Shown in pieces: positions 1 through 8,093 of a stretch of DNA of 34,349 nucleotides. Position 1 is the stretch's first letter, and the number at the start of each line of letters is the position of its first letter. Below the pieces are notes generated by a model. It made no database searches. It was given only the letters and a program-made list of their open reading frames with translations, and was not told the origin of the DNA. Both the position numbers and the translations under genes were made by a program. The DNA lies in the NCBI GenBank assembly GCA_947456955.1, contig CANGTQ010000020.1:1-34349 (forward strand), written 5' to 3'. The DNA is from Flavobacteriaceae bacterium. GTDB lineage: Bacteria; Bacteroidota; Bacteroidia; Flavobacteriales; Flavobacteriaceae.

Positions 1-106
1 GACCAAGGAAACCAACAATTTCTCCTTTTTTTACTGAAAAAGACACGTTATCCAATGCCTTTTGGGCACCATAACTTTTGGAAATATTTTGAACTTCTAT
101 TGACAT
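1..106 (-). CDS. gldA: ABC transporter ATP-binding protein, N-terminus only (GldA-like)
   Basis: This is the first 35 codons of a gene that runs off the left edge of the window. The start is the ATG at 106-104. The translation begins MSIEVQNISKSYGAQKALDN and continues to KKGEIVGFLG, the usual N-terminus of an ABC ATPase: an A-loop aromatic residue (Tyr13) and the strand leading into Walker A, which itself lies outside the window. The wording closely resembles my recollection of flavobacterial GldA, the ATPase of the GldA-GldF-GldG gliding-motility transporter. ABC ATPase is certain from the sequence; GldA specifically is recognition from memory and cannot be proven from 35 residues. It diverges from the DAHP synthase gene across a 124-nt AT-rich gap. 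Confidence 0.75.
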   Translation of the reverse strand, partial: MSIEVQNISKSYGAQKALDNVSFSVKKGEIVGFLG

Positions 107-230
107 AGGGAATTATTTGAAGCAAATGTAATAATTAAATAAAGAAAGTGTAAATCTTCCATTTGAATAAAATTATGGTAGCAAAGGGTTTAAAATAAAA
201 AATAGCTAATTTTACAAAAGATAATGAGCT

Positions 231-1313
231 ATGAATATTACGTGTGAAAATAGAAAATGGTTGGATGATTTTAAACTAATGCATCCACTGGTAATTGCCG
301 GACCCTGCAGTGCAGAAACTGAAGATCAAGTGATGAAAATTGCACATGAATTAAAAGATTCTAAAGTGTCGGTTTTAAGGGCAGGAATATGGAAACCAAG
401 GACGCGTCCGGGGGGATTTGAAGGTGTAGGTGCTATTGGTTTAAAATGGTTGCAAAAAGCAAAAGCCGAAACGGGTTTACTAATGGCAATTGAAGTAGCC
501 ACAGCTGCTCACGTTAAATTAGCTTTAGAATACGATATAGATATTTTGTGGATTGGAGCACGTACAACCGTTAATCCGTTTGCCGTTCAGGAAATTGCCG
601 ATGCTTTGCAAAATACAGATAAAATTGTATTGGTAAAAAATCCAGTAAATCCGGATTTAGCTTTGTGGATAGGTGGAGTGGAGCGTTTGTATAATGCAGG
701 AATTAAAAAGCTTGGAGTTATTCACAGGGGGTTTTCTACTTATGAAAAAACCAAATACAGAAACAATCCCGAATGGCAAATTGCAATCGATTTAAAAAAC
801 CGATTTCCGAATTTACCTTTGATAATAGATCCCTCACACATGACGGGTAATCGCGATATGATTTTCCAAGTTACACAAGAAGCACTCGATTTGAATTATG
901 ACGGGATGATAATCGAAACACATATAGATCCTGACAATGCCTGGAGTGATGCGGCACAACAAGTTACACCTACGCGTTTGAAACAGATCATTTTTGATTT
1001 AACTATCAGAAAAGAAACAGATGATGCATATGAATACCAATCTAAATTGGCAAAATTAAGAGGTAAAATCGATGAGTTTGATGCTAAATTATTAGATATC
1101 ATTGGAAAAAGGATGAAAGTTACTGAAGATATTGGCGCCTTAAAAAAGGAAAAAAATGTAGCCGTTCTACAAAATAAACGGTGGAATGAAATTCTTGAAA
1201 AAATGGTAAATGAAGGTAGCCAAAAAGGATTAAGCGAAGAATTTATCATTCAATTTTTTAAGGCAATTCACCAGGAAAGTATTAGCCATCAGGAAAAAAT
1301 CATTAATGGTTAA
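231..1313 (+). CDS. Bifunctional DAHP synthase / chorismate mutase
   Basis: This 360-residue enzyme catalyses the first step of the shikimate pathway (PEP + erythrose 4-phosphate to DAHP) and, through its second domain, conversion of chorismate to prephenate. The DAHP synthase domain (about 1-260) is of the short type I-beta class. It shows GPCSAE at 24-29, RAGIWKPRTRPGGFEG at 50-65, KNPVNPD and the metal-binding IDPSHMTGNR. The C-terminal part (about 265-360) is an all-helical AroQ-type chorismate mutase, seen from LRGKIDEFDAKLLDIIGKRM and the later QNKRWNEIL. Fusion in this order is common in Bacteroidota and allows feedback control through the mutase domain. It is a single-gene unit, with aroA 2.7 kb downstream. 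The ATG at 231 gives the expected N-terminus. Confidence 0.95.
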   Translation: MNITCENRKWLDDFKLMHPLVIAGPCSAETEDQVMKIAHELKDSKVSVLRAGIWKPRTRPGGFEGVGAIGLKWLQKAKAETGLLMAIEVATAAHVKLALEYDIDILWIGARTTVNPFAVQEIADALQNTDKIVLVKNPVNPDLALWIGGVERLYNAGIKKLGVIHRGFSTYEKTKYRNNPEWQIAIDLKNRFPNLPLIIDPSHMTGNRDMIFQVTQEALDLNYDGMIIETHIDPDNAWSDAAQQVTPTRLKQIIFDLTIRKETDDAYEYQSKLAKLRGKIDEFDAKLLDIIGKRMKVTEDIGALKKEKNVAVLQNKRWNEILEKMVNEGSQKGLSEEFIIQFFKAIHQESISHQEKIING

Positions 1314-1413
1314 TTAAAATTATTTATATTCCTTAAAACTACGATAATGACATAGGTTTTTTGTATTATTGTCAAAAAAATAAAAACAATCTAATAATAT
1401 TAAAATTTTAAAA

Positions 1414-1938
1414 ATGAAAAAAATTCTTTTAATGGTTGTGTTTGCTCTAGGCTTGAATGTTGCAAGCGCACAAAATGACAAAATTTATAAACACAGTGGA
1501 GAAACTGTGGATGGAAAAGTTATTCGTTTAGATGAGTATACAATTGTCTTTAAGTATGATGGAGAAGATGCAGAAAATACAATCGGTAAATATGCAGTAG
1601 AAAAAATTATTTACGGAAAAACTAAAAGACAAGAAGATGTAACAGAAAAAATCGTTATCAACGGAGAAGACGATTGGGAAAAAGTGGTTATTCTAGAAGA
1701 CAAAGGATATATCTCAGGTTTGAAAAAAGTGGGCGAAGTTCGTGGTAAAACAGGATTAATCAACTTCCAGACTGGAAATACTGGAGATAAAAAAGCACAA
1801 AAGAAACTTAAAATGGACGCAGCAAAACAAGGATGTCCATTCGTATTATTAACGGCAGATAAAACTACTGTTGGTGCAAACTCAAATGCACTTGGTGGTT
1901 CTCAAGCTATCAAAACCGGAGTTGCTTATAAATACTAA
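1414..1938 (+). CDS. Secreted hypothetical protein
   Basis: This 174-residue protein is not assigned to a characterised family. Residues 1-19 form a clear Sec signal peptide (MKKILLMVVFALGLNVASAQ, cleavage after Ala-Ser-Ala), so the mature protein is periplasmic or exported. The mature part opens with short beta-rich stretches (HSGETVDGKVIRLDEYTIVF and similar), is lysine- and glutamate-rich in the middle, and ends in a Gly/Asn/Ser-rich tail with one cysteine (QGCPFVLL). I recall similar short secreted proteins in flavobacteria but know of no function. It stands alone, with a 100-nt upstream gap and its own terminator just downstream. Confidence 0.8.
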   Translation: MKKILLMVVFALGLNVASAQNDKIYKHSGETVDGKVIRLDEYTIVFKYDGEDAENTIGKYAVEKIIYGKTKRQEDVTEKIVINGEDDWEKVVILEDKGYISGLKKVGEVRGKTGLINFQTGNTGDKKAQKKLKMDAAKQGCPFVLLTADKTTVGANSNALGGSQAIKTGVAYKY

Positions 1939-1960
1939 ATATTTTTATACTAAATATTCA

Positions 1961-1990
1961 AAAGTTGCTAGAAATAGCAACTTTTTTTTA
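1961..1990 (+). terminator. Rho-independent terminator
   Basis: A perfect 10-bp stem, AAAGTTGCTA / TAGCAACTTT, encloses a GAAA tetraloop. It is followed directly by a T run, 23 nt after the stop codon of the secreted hypothetical gene. Confidence 0.85.
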
Positions 1991-2065
1991 TTCAATAACT
2001 TTAGATATAATAACAGTTGCATTTTTTTACCTTTGTCATTCATAATTCGTAATTCATAATTAATT

Positions 2066-3043
2066 TTGACAGGACTCGTTTATAAATCTACCGGAAGTTG
2101 GTATACAGTAAAATCGGAACAAGGCGATTTTATGGAATGCCGAATCAAAGGAAAATTCCGAATGAAGGGAATAAAAAGCACCAATCCAATTGCGGTTGGT
2201 GATATAGTAGATTATGAATTAGATGAAAACTCAGATGCAGTAACAGGAACAATTCACAACATTCACGATAGAAAGAATTATATCGTCAGAAAATCGGTAA
2301 ACCTTTCTAAGCAAACCCATATTATTGCGTCCAATATTGATGTTGTTTTTCTTTTGATTACCATCAATAATCCACCTACAACCACCAGTTTTATTGACAG
2401 GTTTCTTGTTACTGCTGAAGCGTATGGCATTGAAGCCATTTTGGTTTTCAATAAGATAGATACATTTGATGAAGCCATGAGAGATGAGCAACTGTATTTG
2501 CAATACATCTATTCCGAAATTGGATATAAATTTTTAAAAGTTTCGGCTTTAGAAATGAAAGGTCTAGATGAATTAAAAGGCATGATGATAGGAAAAGTAT
2601 CTATGTTCTCCGGACATTCTGGCGTCGGAAAATCTACTTTGGTAAATGCATTAGAACCCAATTTGAGCCTAAAAACAAAAAACATTTCCGAACAAAGTAA
2701 GCAAGGGCAACATACCACTACGTTTGCCGAAATGTATGACTTATCATTTGATGCCAAAATAATTGACACACCAGGAATAAAAGGTTTTGGTATTGTAGAT
2801 ATGGAACCCTCAGAAGTGAGTGGCTATTTTCCTGAATTCTTTAAGTTGCAAGACGAATGTAAATTCAATAATTGCCTACATAAAGAAGAACCAAGTTGCG
2901 CTGTCAAAAAAGCTTTAGAAGAAAACAAAATAGCTTGGTCTCGCTACAATAGTTACCTAAAAATTTTGGAAGGCGACGACGAAAATTATCGACAAGATGT
3001 GTTTAACGATGACCGAATTGCGAGCGATGAAACCCGAAAATAG
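2066..3043 (+). CDS. rsgA: Ribosome small-subunit maturation GTPase RsgA
   Basis: RsgA (YjeQ) is a circularly permuted GTPase that checks late 30S subunit assembly. The N-terminal OB fold covers about 1-75. The GTPase motifs come in permuted order: NKID (G4) at 129-132, GHSGVGKS (G1) at 183-190, QHTTTF (G2) at 215-220 and DTPG (G3) at 234-237. The C-terminal zinc knuckle uses Cys265, Cys270, His272 and Cys278. The start is a TTG at 2066: it gives the N-terminus MTGLVYKSTGSWYTVK, the form I recall for flavobacterial RsgA, and there is no better ATG upstream. The 5' flank contains partly self-complementary AATTCGTAATTCATAATTA words of the low-complexity kind seen elsewhere in this window. It leads into dtd and the MazG-like gene, probably as one operon. 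Confidence 0.95.
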   Translation: MTGLVYKSTGSWYTVKSEQGDFMECRIKGKFRMKGIKSTNPIAVGDIVDYELDENSDAVTGTIHNIHDRKNYIVRKSVNLSKQTHIIASNIDVVFLLITINNPPTTTSFIDRFLVTAEAYGIEAILVFNKIDTFDEAMRDEQLYLQYIYSEIGYKFLKVSALEMKGLDELKGMMIGKVSMFSGHSGVGKSTLVNALEPNLSLKTKNISEQSKQGQHTTTFAEMYDLSFDAKIIDTPGIKGFGIVDMEPSEVSGYFPEFFKLQDECKFNNCLHKEEPSCAVKKALEENKIAWSRYNSYLKILEGDDENYRQDVFNDDRIASDETRK

Positions 3044-3118
3044 TCAAAGGTCTAAAGTCATAAAGTCAAACGTAAAATGGCTTTCGACTTTCGACTTTTT
3101 AACTTTAAGACTTTATTA

Positions 3119-3571
3119 ATGAAAGCTGTAATCCAAAGAGTTTCTTCCTGTTCAGTTACAATAGACAATAAAGTTGTTGCCAATATCCAAAAAGGATTGT
3201 TGGTTTTAGTTGGTTTTGAAGATGCCGATAACAACGAAGACCTTATTTGGTTAACGTCAAAAATTGCCAATCTAAGAATTTTTGGCGATGAAAACGAAGT
3301 GATGAATTTATCGCTGAAAGAAGTTGGTGGTGACATGATAATCGTCAGTCAGTTTACCTTGCATGCTAACACTAAAAAAGGAAATCGACCTTCTTATATC
3401 AAAGCGGCAAAAGCTGAAGTTGCCATTCCGCTATATGAAGCTTTTATAACACAAATGGAAACCGAACTGGGCAAAAAAGTCCAAACCGGAAAATTTGGAG
3501 CCGACATGAAAGTAGCTCTTCTAAATGACGGACCGGTTACTATAATTATTGATACAAAAAATAAGGAATAA
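3119..3571 (+). CDS. dtd: D-aminoacyl-tRNA deacylase
   Basis: The enzyme hydrolyses D-amino acids (and achiral glycine) from mischarged tRNA. At 150 residues it has the usual family length. The start is the ATG at 3119, giving MKAVIQRVSSCSVTI, the standard N-terminus; a longer in-frame start at 3077 would add 14 residues encoded by low-complexity DNA and is unlikely. The two family signatures are visible: SQFTL at 77-81 and the Gly-cisPro motif GPVT at 138-141, which together form the chiral proofreading pocket. It lies 75 nt after rsgA and its stop is one base from the start of the MazG-like gene, so translation is probably coupled. Confidence 0.95.
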   Translation: MKAVIQRVSSCSVTIDNKVVANIQKGLLVLVGFEDADNNEDLIWLTSKIANLRIFGDENEVMNLSLKEVGGDMIIVSQFTLHANTKKGNRPSYIKAAKAEVAIPLYEAFITQMETELGKKVQTGKFGADMKVALLNDGPVTIIIDTKNKE

Positions 3572-3572
3572 A

Positions 3573-3899
3573 ATGGACCTAAAAAACTCCCAACTAGAAG
3601 TAGACAATTGGATTAAAAACCACGGTGTTCGCTATTTTAACGAACTAACCAACATGGCACAGCTTACCGAAGAAGTTGGAGAAGTGGCAAGAATAATAGC
3701 GCGTCGTTATGGAGAACAATCCGAAAAAGAAAGTGATAAAAATAAAGATCTAGGTGAAGAATTAGCCGACGTGGTTTTTGTAGTTTTGTGTTTGGCCAAC
3801 CAAACCGGAATCGATTTACAAGCCGCTTTTGATAAAAAAATGGATATAAAAACAAATCGAGATCACGACCGTCATCATAATAATGATAAACTGAAGTAG
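3573..3899 (+). CDS. MazG-like nucleotide pyrophosphohydrolase
   Basis: A 108-residue all-alpha NTP pyrophosphohydrolase of the MazG superfamily, expected to hydrolyse (d)NTPs to NMP and pyrophosphate with magnesium. Metal ligands are visible in the two helical motifs: EEVGE at 33-37 and GEELADV at 61-67. The histidine-rich C-terminal tail (DHDRHHNN) is typical of this short subgroup. The ATG at 3573 follows the dtd stop by one base; the longer frame opening inside dtd lacks support. The real substrate cannot be read from the sequence. It is a different subgroup from the second MazG-like protein at 17.7-18.1 kb. Confidence 0.85.
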   Translation: MDLKNSQLEVDNWIKNHGVRYFNELTNMAQLTEEVGEVARIIARRYGEQSEKESDKNKDLGEELADVVFVVLCLANQTGIDLQAAFDKKMDIKTNRDHDRHHNNDKLK

Positions 3900-3980
3900 T
3901 AGTAAGATTGGAGGATTAAGTATTAAGATTTTCTCTCTTTATCTTCTTGCTTCTCTGTGTATCTCTGTGAAACAACTAAA

Positions 3981-5231
3981 ATGAATTTACTTCTAAAATC
4001 TTCCATCGTTAATCTTCAATCGGCAATCTCAATCACCGGGAGCAAATCAGAAACCAATAGGTTGTTGTTGCTTCAGGCGTTGTATCCAAATTTGATTTTA
4101 GAAAACACCTCCAATTCGGATGATTCAGAAGTAATGGCTAAAGCGCTTTCTACAGATTGTCAAATTGAGCTTGTCGAAGTGCACCATGCCGGTACTGCCA
4201 TGCGATTTCTAACAGCATTTTTTGCTATACAAGAAAATCGGGAAGTAGTGTTGACAGGTTCTTCTCGAATGAAAGAAAGACCCATTAAAATTTTAGTAAA
4301 TGCACTGAGGCAACTTGGTGCTGAAATCAGCTATGAAGAAAACGAAGGTTTCCCACCTATCAGAATTAAAGGGAAAAAACTAACTCAGAACAAAGTTTCC
4401 CTCCCGGCAAATGTGAGCAGTCAATATATTTCTGCATTGCTACTCATTGCACCAAAACTCGAAAACGGTTTGGAACTTATTTTAGAAGGCGAAATCACAT
4501 CTGTTCCCTATATCAAAATGACTTTGAGTTTATTAAACGAAATTGGCGTCCAAACATCTTTCGTGGGGAATAAAATTACGGTTAAATCCTTATACCTTAT
4601 CCCTAATCTCTTATCCCTAATCGTTGAATCAGACTGGAGTTCTGCTTCTTATTTTTATTCAATAATCGCTTTGTCCGAAATTGGAACTGAAATCACATTA
4701 TCGAGCTATAAAAAAAATAGCCTGCAAGGCGATTCGGTTTTAGCTGAAATCTATAAAGACTTCGGAGTGGAAACGGTTTTTGATAATAATAAAATTCATT
4801 TAAGGAGGTTCCAAATCCCAATTCCTAAATCCTTAATCCTAAATCTTAATAACTCCCCCGACATAGCACAAACAATAGCTGTAACTTGCTTCGGATTAGG
4901 AATAGGGTGTCATTTAACAGGATTACACACACTCAAAATTAAAGAAACCGATAGGTTAGTGGCATTAAAAACAGAACTGTCAAAATTAGGAGCTTCAGTT
5001 TCCGTTACCAATGTTAGTCTAACCTTGCAGTCATATTCCCCTCTTTTGGATGGCTGCCCAAAGGGCGGTGTGGCTATAAAAACTTATCAAGACCACCGAA
5101 TGGCAATGGCATTTGCACCTTTAGCGTTGAAAACCGATATCATAATTGAAGAAGCCGAAGTAGTTTCAAAATCCTATCCCGCTTTTTGGATTGATTTAAA
5201 AAAGATAGGGTTTGCAATAGAAGAAGTATAA
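3981..5231 (+). CDS. aroA: 3-phosphoshikimate 1-carboxyvinyltransferase (EPSP synthase)
   Basis: AroA joins shikimate 3-phosphate and PEP to form EPSP. It is 416 residues from the ATG at 3981; an upstream GTG at 3957 lies in low-complexity DNA (a TCTCTGTG word repeat) and is rejected. Visible motifs are GSKSETNR at 20-27 (PEP and shikimate-phosphate binding lysine), AGTAMRFLTA, ESDWSSASYFYS, IKETDR and the C-terminal DHRMAMAFAPLA. Two surface segments, residues about 203-215 and 276-293, are encoded by the same simple words that occur between genes (CTTATCCCTAATC twice; TCCTAAATC-like), and a third, near 5050-5070, encodes the unusual SPLLDGCPKGG. All are in frame, so the enzyme is probably active. 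A tRNA gene on the other strand begins 3 nt after the stop. Confidence 0.93.
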   Translation: MNLLLKSSIVNLQSAISITGSKSETNRLLLLQALYPNLILENTSNSDDSEVMAKALSTDCQIELVEVHHAGTAMRFLTAFFAIQENREVVLTGSSRMKERPIKILVNALRQLGAEISYEENEGFPPIRIKGKKLTQNKVSLPANVSSQYISALLLIAPKLENGLELILEGEITSVPYIKMTLSLLNEIGVQTSFVGNKITVKSLYLIPNLLSLIVESDWSSASYFYSIIALSEIGTEITLSSYKKNSLQGDSVLAEIYKDFGVETVFDNNKIHLRRFQIPIPKSLILNLNNSPDIAQTIAVTCFGLGIGCHLTGLHTLKIKETDRLVALKTELSKLGASVSVTNVSLTLQSYSPLLDGCPKGGVAIKTYQDHRMAMAFAPLALKTDIIIEEAEVVSKSYPAFWIDLKKIGFAIEEV

Positions 5232-5234
5232 AAG

Positions 5235-5308
5235 TCGGGATGACTGGATTCGAACCAGCGACCCCTAGCACCCCATGCTAGTACGCTACCAGGCTGCGCT
5301 ACATCCCG
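5235..5308 (-). tRNA. tRNA-Pro (anticodon GGG)
   Basis: Read on the minus strand, this 74-nt segment folds as a complete cloverleaf. The 7-bp acceptor stem is CGGGATG/CATCCCG with discriminator A, the anticodon stem is CTAGC/GCTAG around the loop ATGGGGT (anticodon GGG), and the T-loop is GGTTCGAATCC. The 3' CCA is not encoded. The CDS of aroA ends only 3 nt away on the opposite strand, so the two genes converge. Confidence 0.95.
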
Positions 5309-5354
5309 AATTTTGTTGCGAAAATAGTAAAAATAAAAATAAAATCCATTTTAC

Positions 5355-5386
5355 TTGACATTCGCTATCTCACGATAGTATATTTG
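5355..5386 (+). promoter_or_regulatory. Bacteroidota-type promoter for queA
   Basis: TTG at 5355-5357 and TATATTTG at 5379-5386 are 21 nt apart, matching the Bacteroidota -33/-7 consensus (TTG ... TAnnTTTG). It points toward queA and would give a leader of about 55 nt. Confidence 0.65.
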
Positions 5387-5395
5387 CAACCTGAA

Positions 5396-5441
5396 AATTA
5401 GTGAATAGAAATTACTATTCACTATTTACTAATCACTAATT
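5396..5441 (+). repeat. Competing hairpins in the queA leader
   Basis: Two inverted repeats share bases and cannot form together: GTGAATAG (5401-5408) with CTATTCAC (5415-5422), and AATTAGTGA (5396-5404) with TCACTAATT (5433-5441). The words are low complexity and may be drifted intergenic repeat rather than a true switch. Confidence 0.5.
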
Positions 5442-5448
5442 ACTTACT

Positions 5449-6498
5449 ATGAAATTATCTCATTTCAACTTCAATCTTCCAGCCGAATTATTAGCTGAAT
5501 TTCCTGCCGAAAATCGTGACGAATCCAGATTAATGGTTGTCAACAGAAAAACAAAAACTATTGAGCATAAAACATTCAAAGACATTATTGATTATTTTGA
5601 CGATGGTGATGTAATGATTTTGAATAATACCAAAGTTTTTCCAGCTCGTATGTATGGTAACAAAGAAAAAACGGGTGCGCGTATTGAAGTTTTCTTGTTA
5701 AGAGAATTAAATGCCGAACAACGTCTTTGGGATGTTTTAGTTGATCCGGCTCGTAAAATTAGAATCGGAAACAAATTATACTTCGGCGACGATGATTCAT
5801 TAGTAGCTGAGGTGATAGACAATACCACTTCTCGTGGAAGAACATTACGTTTTTTATATGATGGTTCGTATGACGAATTCAGAAGAAAATTAACGGAACT
5901 AGGAGAAACTCCAATTCCAAAATACATAAATCGTGAAGTAACCGAAGAAGATGCAGAACGTTACCAAACTATTTATGCTAAAGAAGAAGGCGCAGTAGCC
6001 GCTCCAACAGCCGGTTTACATTTTTCTAAACATCTTTTAAAGAAATTGGAAATCAAAGGAATTAACTTTGCTGAAGTAACATTACATGTCGGTTTGGGAA
6101 CTTTCAACCCAGTAGAAGTTGAAGATTTGTCAAAACACAAAATGGACTCAGAAGAGTTAATTATAAACCAAGAAGCCTGCGATATTGTAAATGAAGCAAA
6201 GGCAAGAAAGAGTAAAGTGTGTTGCATCGGAACTACTTCAATGCGAGCTATTGAAAGTTCGGTTTCATCACAAAGAACCTTAAATCCATTTACAGGTTGG
6301 ACAAACAAATTTATTTTTCCACCTCATGATTTTAGTATAGCCGATTGTATGGTGACTAATTTTCACACACCAAAATCCACTTTATTGATGATGATTTCTG
6401 CATTTTGTGGACATGATTTGATGAAAAAAGCCTATGAAGAAGCCGTCAAAGAAAAATACCGTTTCTATTCTTATGGTGATGCGATGTTGATTATCTAA
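5449..6498 (+). CDS. queA: S-adenosylmethionine:tRNA ribosyltransferase-isomerase
   Basis: QueA moves the ribosyl group of SAM onto 7-aminomethyl-7-deazaguanine in tRNA to make epoxyqueuosine. The 349-residue length fits the family. Recognisable family segments are [20 protein letters not shown] at the N-terminus, [33 protein letters not shown] and [14 protein letters not shown]. It is a single gene behind its own promoter and ahead of a terminator. QueE, another queuosine enzyme, lies 22 kb away in this window and is not co-transcribed with it. Confidence 0.96.
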   Translation: MKLSHFNFNLPAELLAEFPAENRDESRLMVVNRKTKTIEHKTFKDIIDYFDDGDVMILNNTKVFPARMYGNKEKTGARIEVFLLRELNAEQRLWDVLVDPARKIRIGNKLYFGDDDSLVAEVIDNTTSRGRTLRFLYDGSYDEFRRKLTELGETPIPKYINREVTEEDAERYQTIYAKEEGAVAAPTAGLHFSKHLLKKLEIKGINFAEVTLHVGLGTFNPVEVEDLSKHKMDSEELIINQEACDIVNEAKARKSKVCCIGTTSMRAIESSVSSQRTLNPFTGWTNKFIFPPHDFSIADCMVTNFHTPKSTLLMMISAFCGHDLMKKAYEEAVKEKYRFYSYGDAMLII

Positions 6499-6517
6499 TC
6501 GATTTAAATAGCAAAAT

Positions 6518-6548
6518 AAATCCTGTCAGCAACGGCGGGATTTTTTTA
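6518..6548 (+). terminator. Terminator after queA
   Basis: The stem AAATCCTGTC / GGCGGGATTT (10 bp including two G-U pairs) is followed by seven T residues, ending about 50 nt after the queA stop codon. Confidence 0.75.
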
Positions 6549-6554
6549 TTGTTT

Positions 6555-6650
6555 TGTCATGCTGAGCTTGTCGAAGCACAAAACAACAAAAATGATTTCC
6601 CACTGTAACCTGCCTGTCGGCAGACAGTTCGGGGCTAGGGCTATCTGCTA
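6555..6650. repeat. Intergenic palindromic repeat cluster
   Basis: Two repeat words lie side by side. TGTCATGCTGAGCTTGTCGA begins at 6555 and is a word I recall as dispersed in Bacteroidota genomes. ACCTGCCTGTCGGCAGACAG at 6608-6627 can form alternative hairpins and recurs exactly at 34105-34124; in both places TCGGGGC follows. The block is GC-richer than its surroundings and carries no ORF. Confidence 0.75.
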
Positions 6651-6723
6651 ATTAAAACTTATCCCTTATCCCTTTTTTGTTATCCCTTTTTTTTACTTTT
6701 ACACCACATAACAAACAATACTA

Positions 6724-8019
6724 ATGACTTTCCAAAATACACGCGAATTTGCCCAACAGCTCGACGCACAAGACGAATTAAAACACTATCGTAACGAATT
6801 CTTATTTCCCCAACACAATGGTAAAAACGTAATCTATTTTACCGGAAATTCTTTAGGATTGCAACCTAAACGCACCAAAAAATACGTTGAAGATGTAATG
6901 AATGATTGGTCAAATATGGCTGTCGAAGGGCATTTCTATGCCGAAAAACCTTGGTGGGATTATCATGAGCGATTTGCTAATCCGTTGAGTAAATTAGTCG
7001 GAGCAAAACCATCCGAAGTTACTGTTATGAATACCTTGACGGTAAATTTGCATTTGTTAATGGTGTCGTTTTATCGTCCAACAAAAACGCGGTATAAAAT
7101 AATTTGCGAAGAAAAAGCATTTCCTTCTGACCAATATATGTTTCAAACACAAGTTAATTTTCATTCCCGACACCTCGGGATAAAACCAGACGATGCCATT
7201 GTGGAAATCAAAAGAAGAGAAGGCGAGCACAACATACGATTAGAAGATATTATTGCCAAAATAAATGAAGTTGGTGATCAGTTAGCTTTAGTACTCATAG
7301 GTGGTGTTAATTATTATACCGGACAAGTTTTTGATATGAAAGCCATCACCGAAGCCGGTCACAAAATAGGCGCAATGGTAGGTTTTGACTTAGCACATGC
7401 CGCAGGAAATATAAAACTAGAATTGCACGATTGGAATATCGATTTTGCCGCTTGGTGTTCGTATAAATATATGAATTCCGGACCGGGAAATGCTTCGGGT
7501 TGTTTTGTTCACGAAAAGCACCATGACAATAAAGATTTGTCTCGATTTGGTGGTTGGTGGGGACATAATAAAGAACGTCGTTTCATAATGGAACCAGAAT
7601 ACAATCCTATTGTTGGAGCCGATGGCTGGCAGATAAGTAATTTACCCATTTTATCTTTAGCACCTTATTTGGCTTCTGTAGAAATGTTTGACGAAGTTGG
7701 AATGGAAAAGCTTATTAGAAAAAGAAATCAATTAACAGCTTATTTAGAATTCATTTTGCATGAAATTGATAAGGAAATTGACGGCGCCGAATTTGAAATT
7801 ATAACACCCGCAAATCAAGAAGAACGCGCATGTCAACTTTCAGTTTTTCTACACGGACAAGGTAGAAGTTTGTTTGACTATTTAATGAAAAATGGCGTGA
7901 TTACCGATTGGCGTGAACCAAATGTAATCCGTTTCGCCCCAGCGCCTTTTTATTGTTCTTATGAAGATATGTACGACTTCGGACAAATATTAAAACAAGG
8001 GATTTTAACAGTTAATTAA
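6724..8019 (+). CDS. kynU: Kynureninase
   Basis: This PLP-dependent enzyme cleaves kynurenine or 3-hydroxykynurenine to (3-hydroxy)anthranilate and alanine. It is 431 residues, close to family length. The N-terminal substrate segment YFTGNSLGLQPKR, the PLP aspartate in GFDLAHAAGN (near residue 221) and the PLP lysine Lys248 in CSYKYMNSGPG are present, followed by GGWWGHN and the C-terminal RFAPAPFYCSYEDMYDFG. Kmo, the preceding pathway enzyme, is at 21.1-22.5 kb. The codons at 7165-7180 form a perfect inverted repeat TCCCGA-CACC-TCGGGA that resembles palindromes found in leaders elsewhere in this window. The 225-nt 5' flank holds the queA terminator and a repeat cluster, then TTATCCC words; no convincing promoter was seen. 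Confidence 0.95.
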   Translation: MTFQNTREFAQQLDAQDELKHYRNEFLFPQHNGKNVIYFTGNSLGLQPKRTKKYVEDVMNDWSNMAVEGHFYAEKPWWDYHERFANPLSKLVGAKPSEVTVMNTLTVNLHLLMVSFYRPTKTRYKIICEEKAFPSDQYMFQTQVNFHSRHLGIKPDDAIVEIKRREGEHNIRLEDIIAKINEVGDQLALVLIGGVNYYTGQVFDMKAITEAGHKIGAMVGFDLAHAAGNIKLELHDWNIDFAAWCSYKYMNSGPGNASGCFVHEKHHDNKDLSRFGGWWGHNKERRFIMEPEYNPIVGADGWQISNLPILSLAPYLASVEMFDEVGMEKLIRKRNQLTAYLEFILHEIDKEIDGAEFEIITPANQEERACQLSVFLHGQGRSLFDYLMKNGVITDWREPNVIRFAPAPFYCSYEDMYDFGQILKQGILTVN

Positions 8020-8093
8020 TATGTTTATAGAAAAACAATTCGTTGATTTGTAAATCGTTATTAACAAAAACCACTAAATAAAAGAATCAAAAA

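Noticed and set aside
896..1249. Antisense frame in the DAHP synthase gene
   Set aside because: The opposite strand encodes a clear conserved enzyme; this is a shadow of its codon use. The same applies to the other long antisense frames, such as 5592-5927, 23669-24124 and 32913-33170.
1871..2059. 62-codon frame after the secreted hypothetical gene
   Set aside because: It overlaps the end of that gene and runs through its terminator; low-complexity translation.
3077..3118. Upstream ATG of dtd
   Set aside because: The extra 14 residues come from GACTTT word repeats and do not belong to the family N-terminus.
5309..5448. preQ1 riboswitch in the queA leader
   Set aside because: No preQ1-I or -II pattern (C-rich loop with A-rich tail pairing) could be found; only AT-rich hairpins are present.
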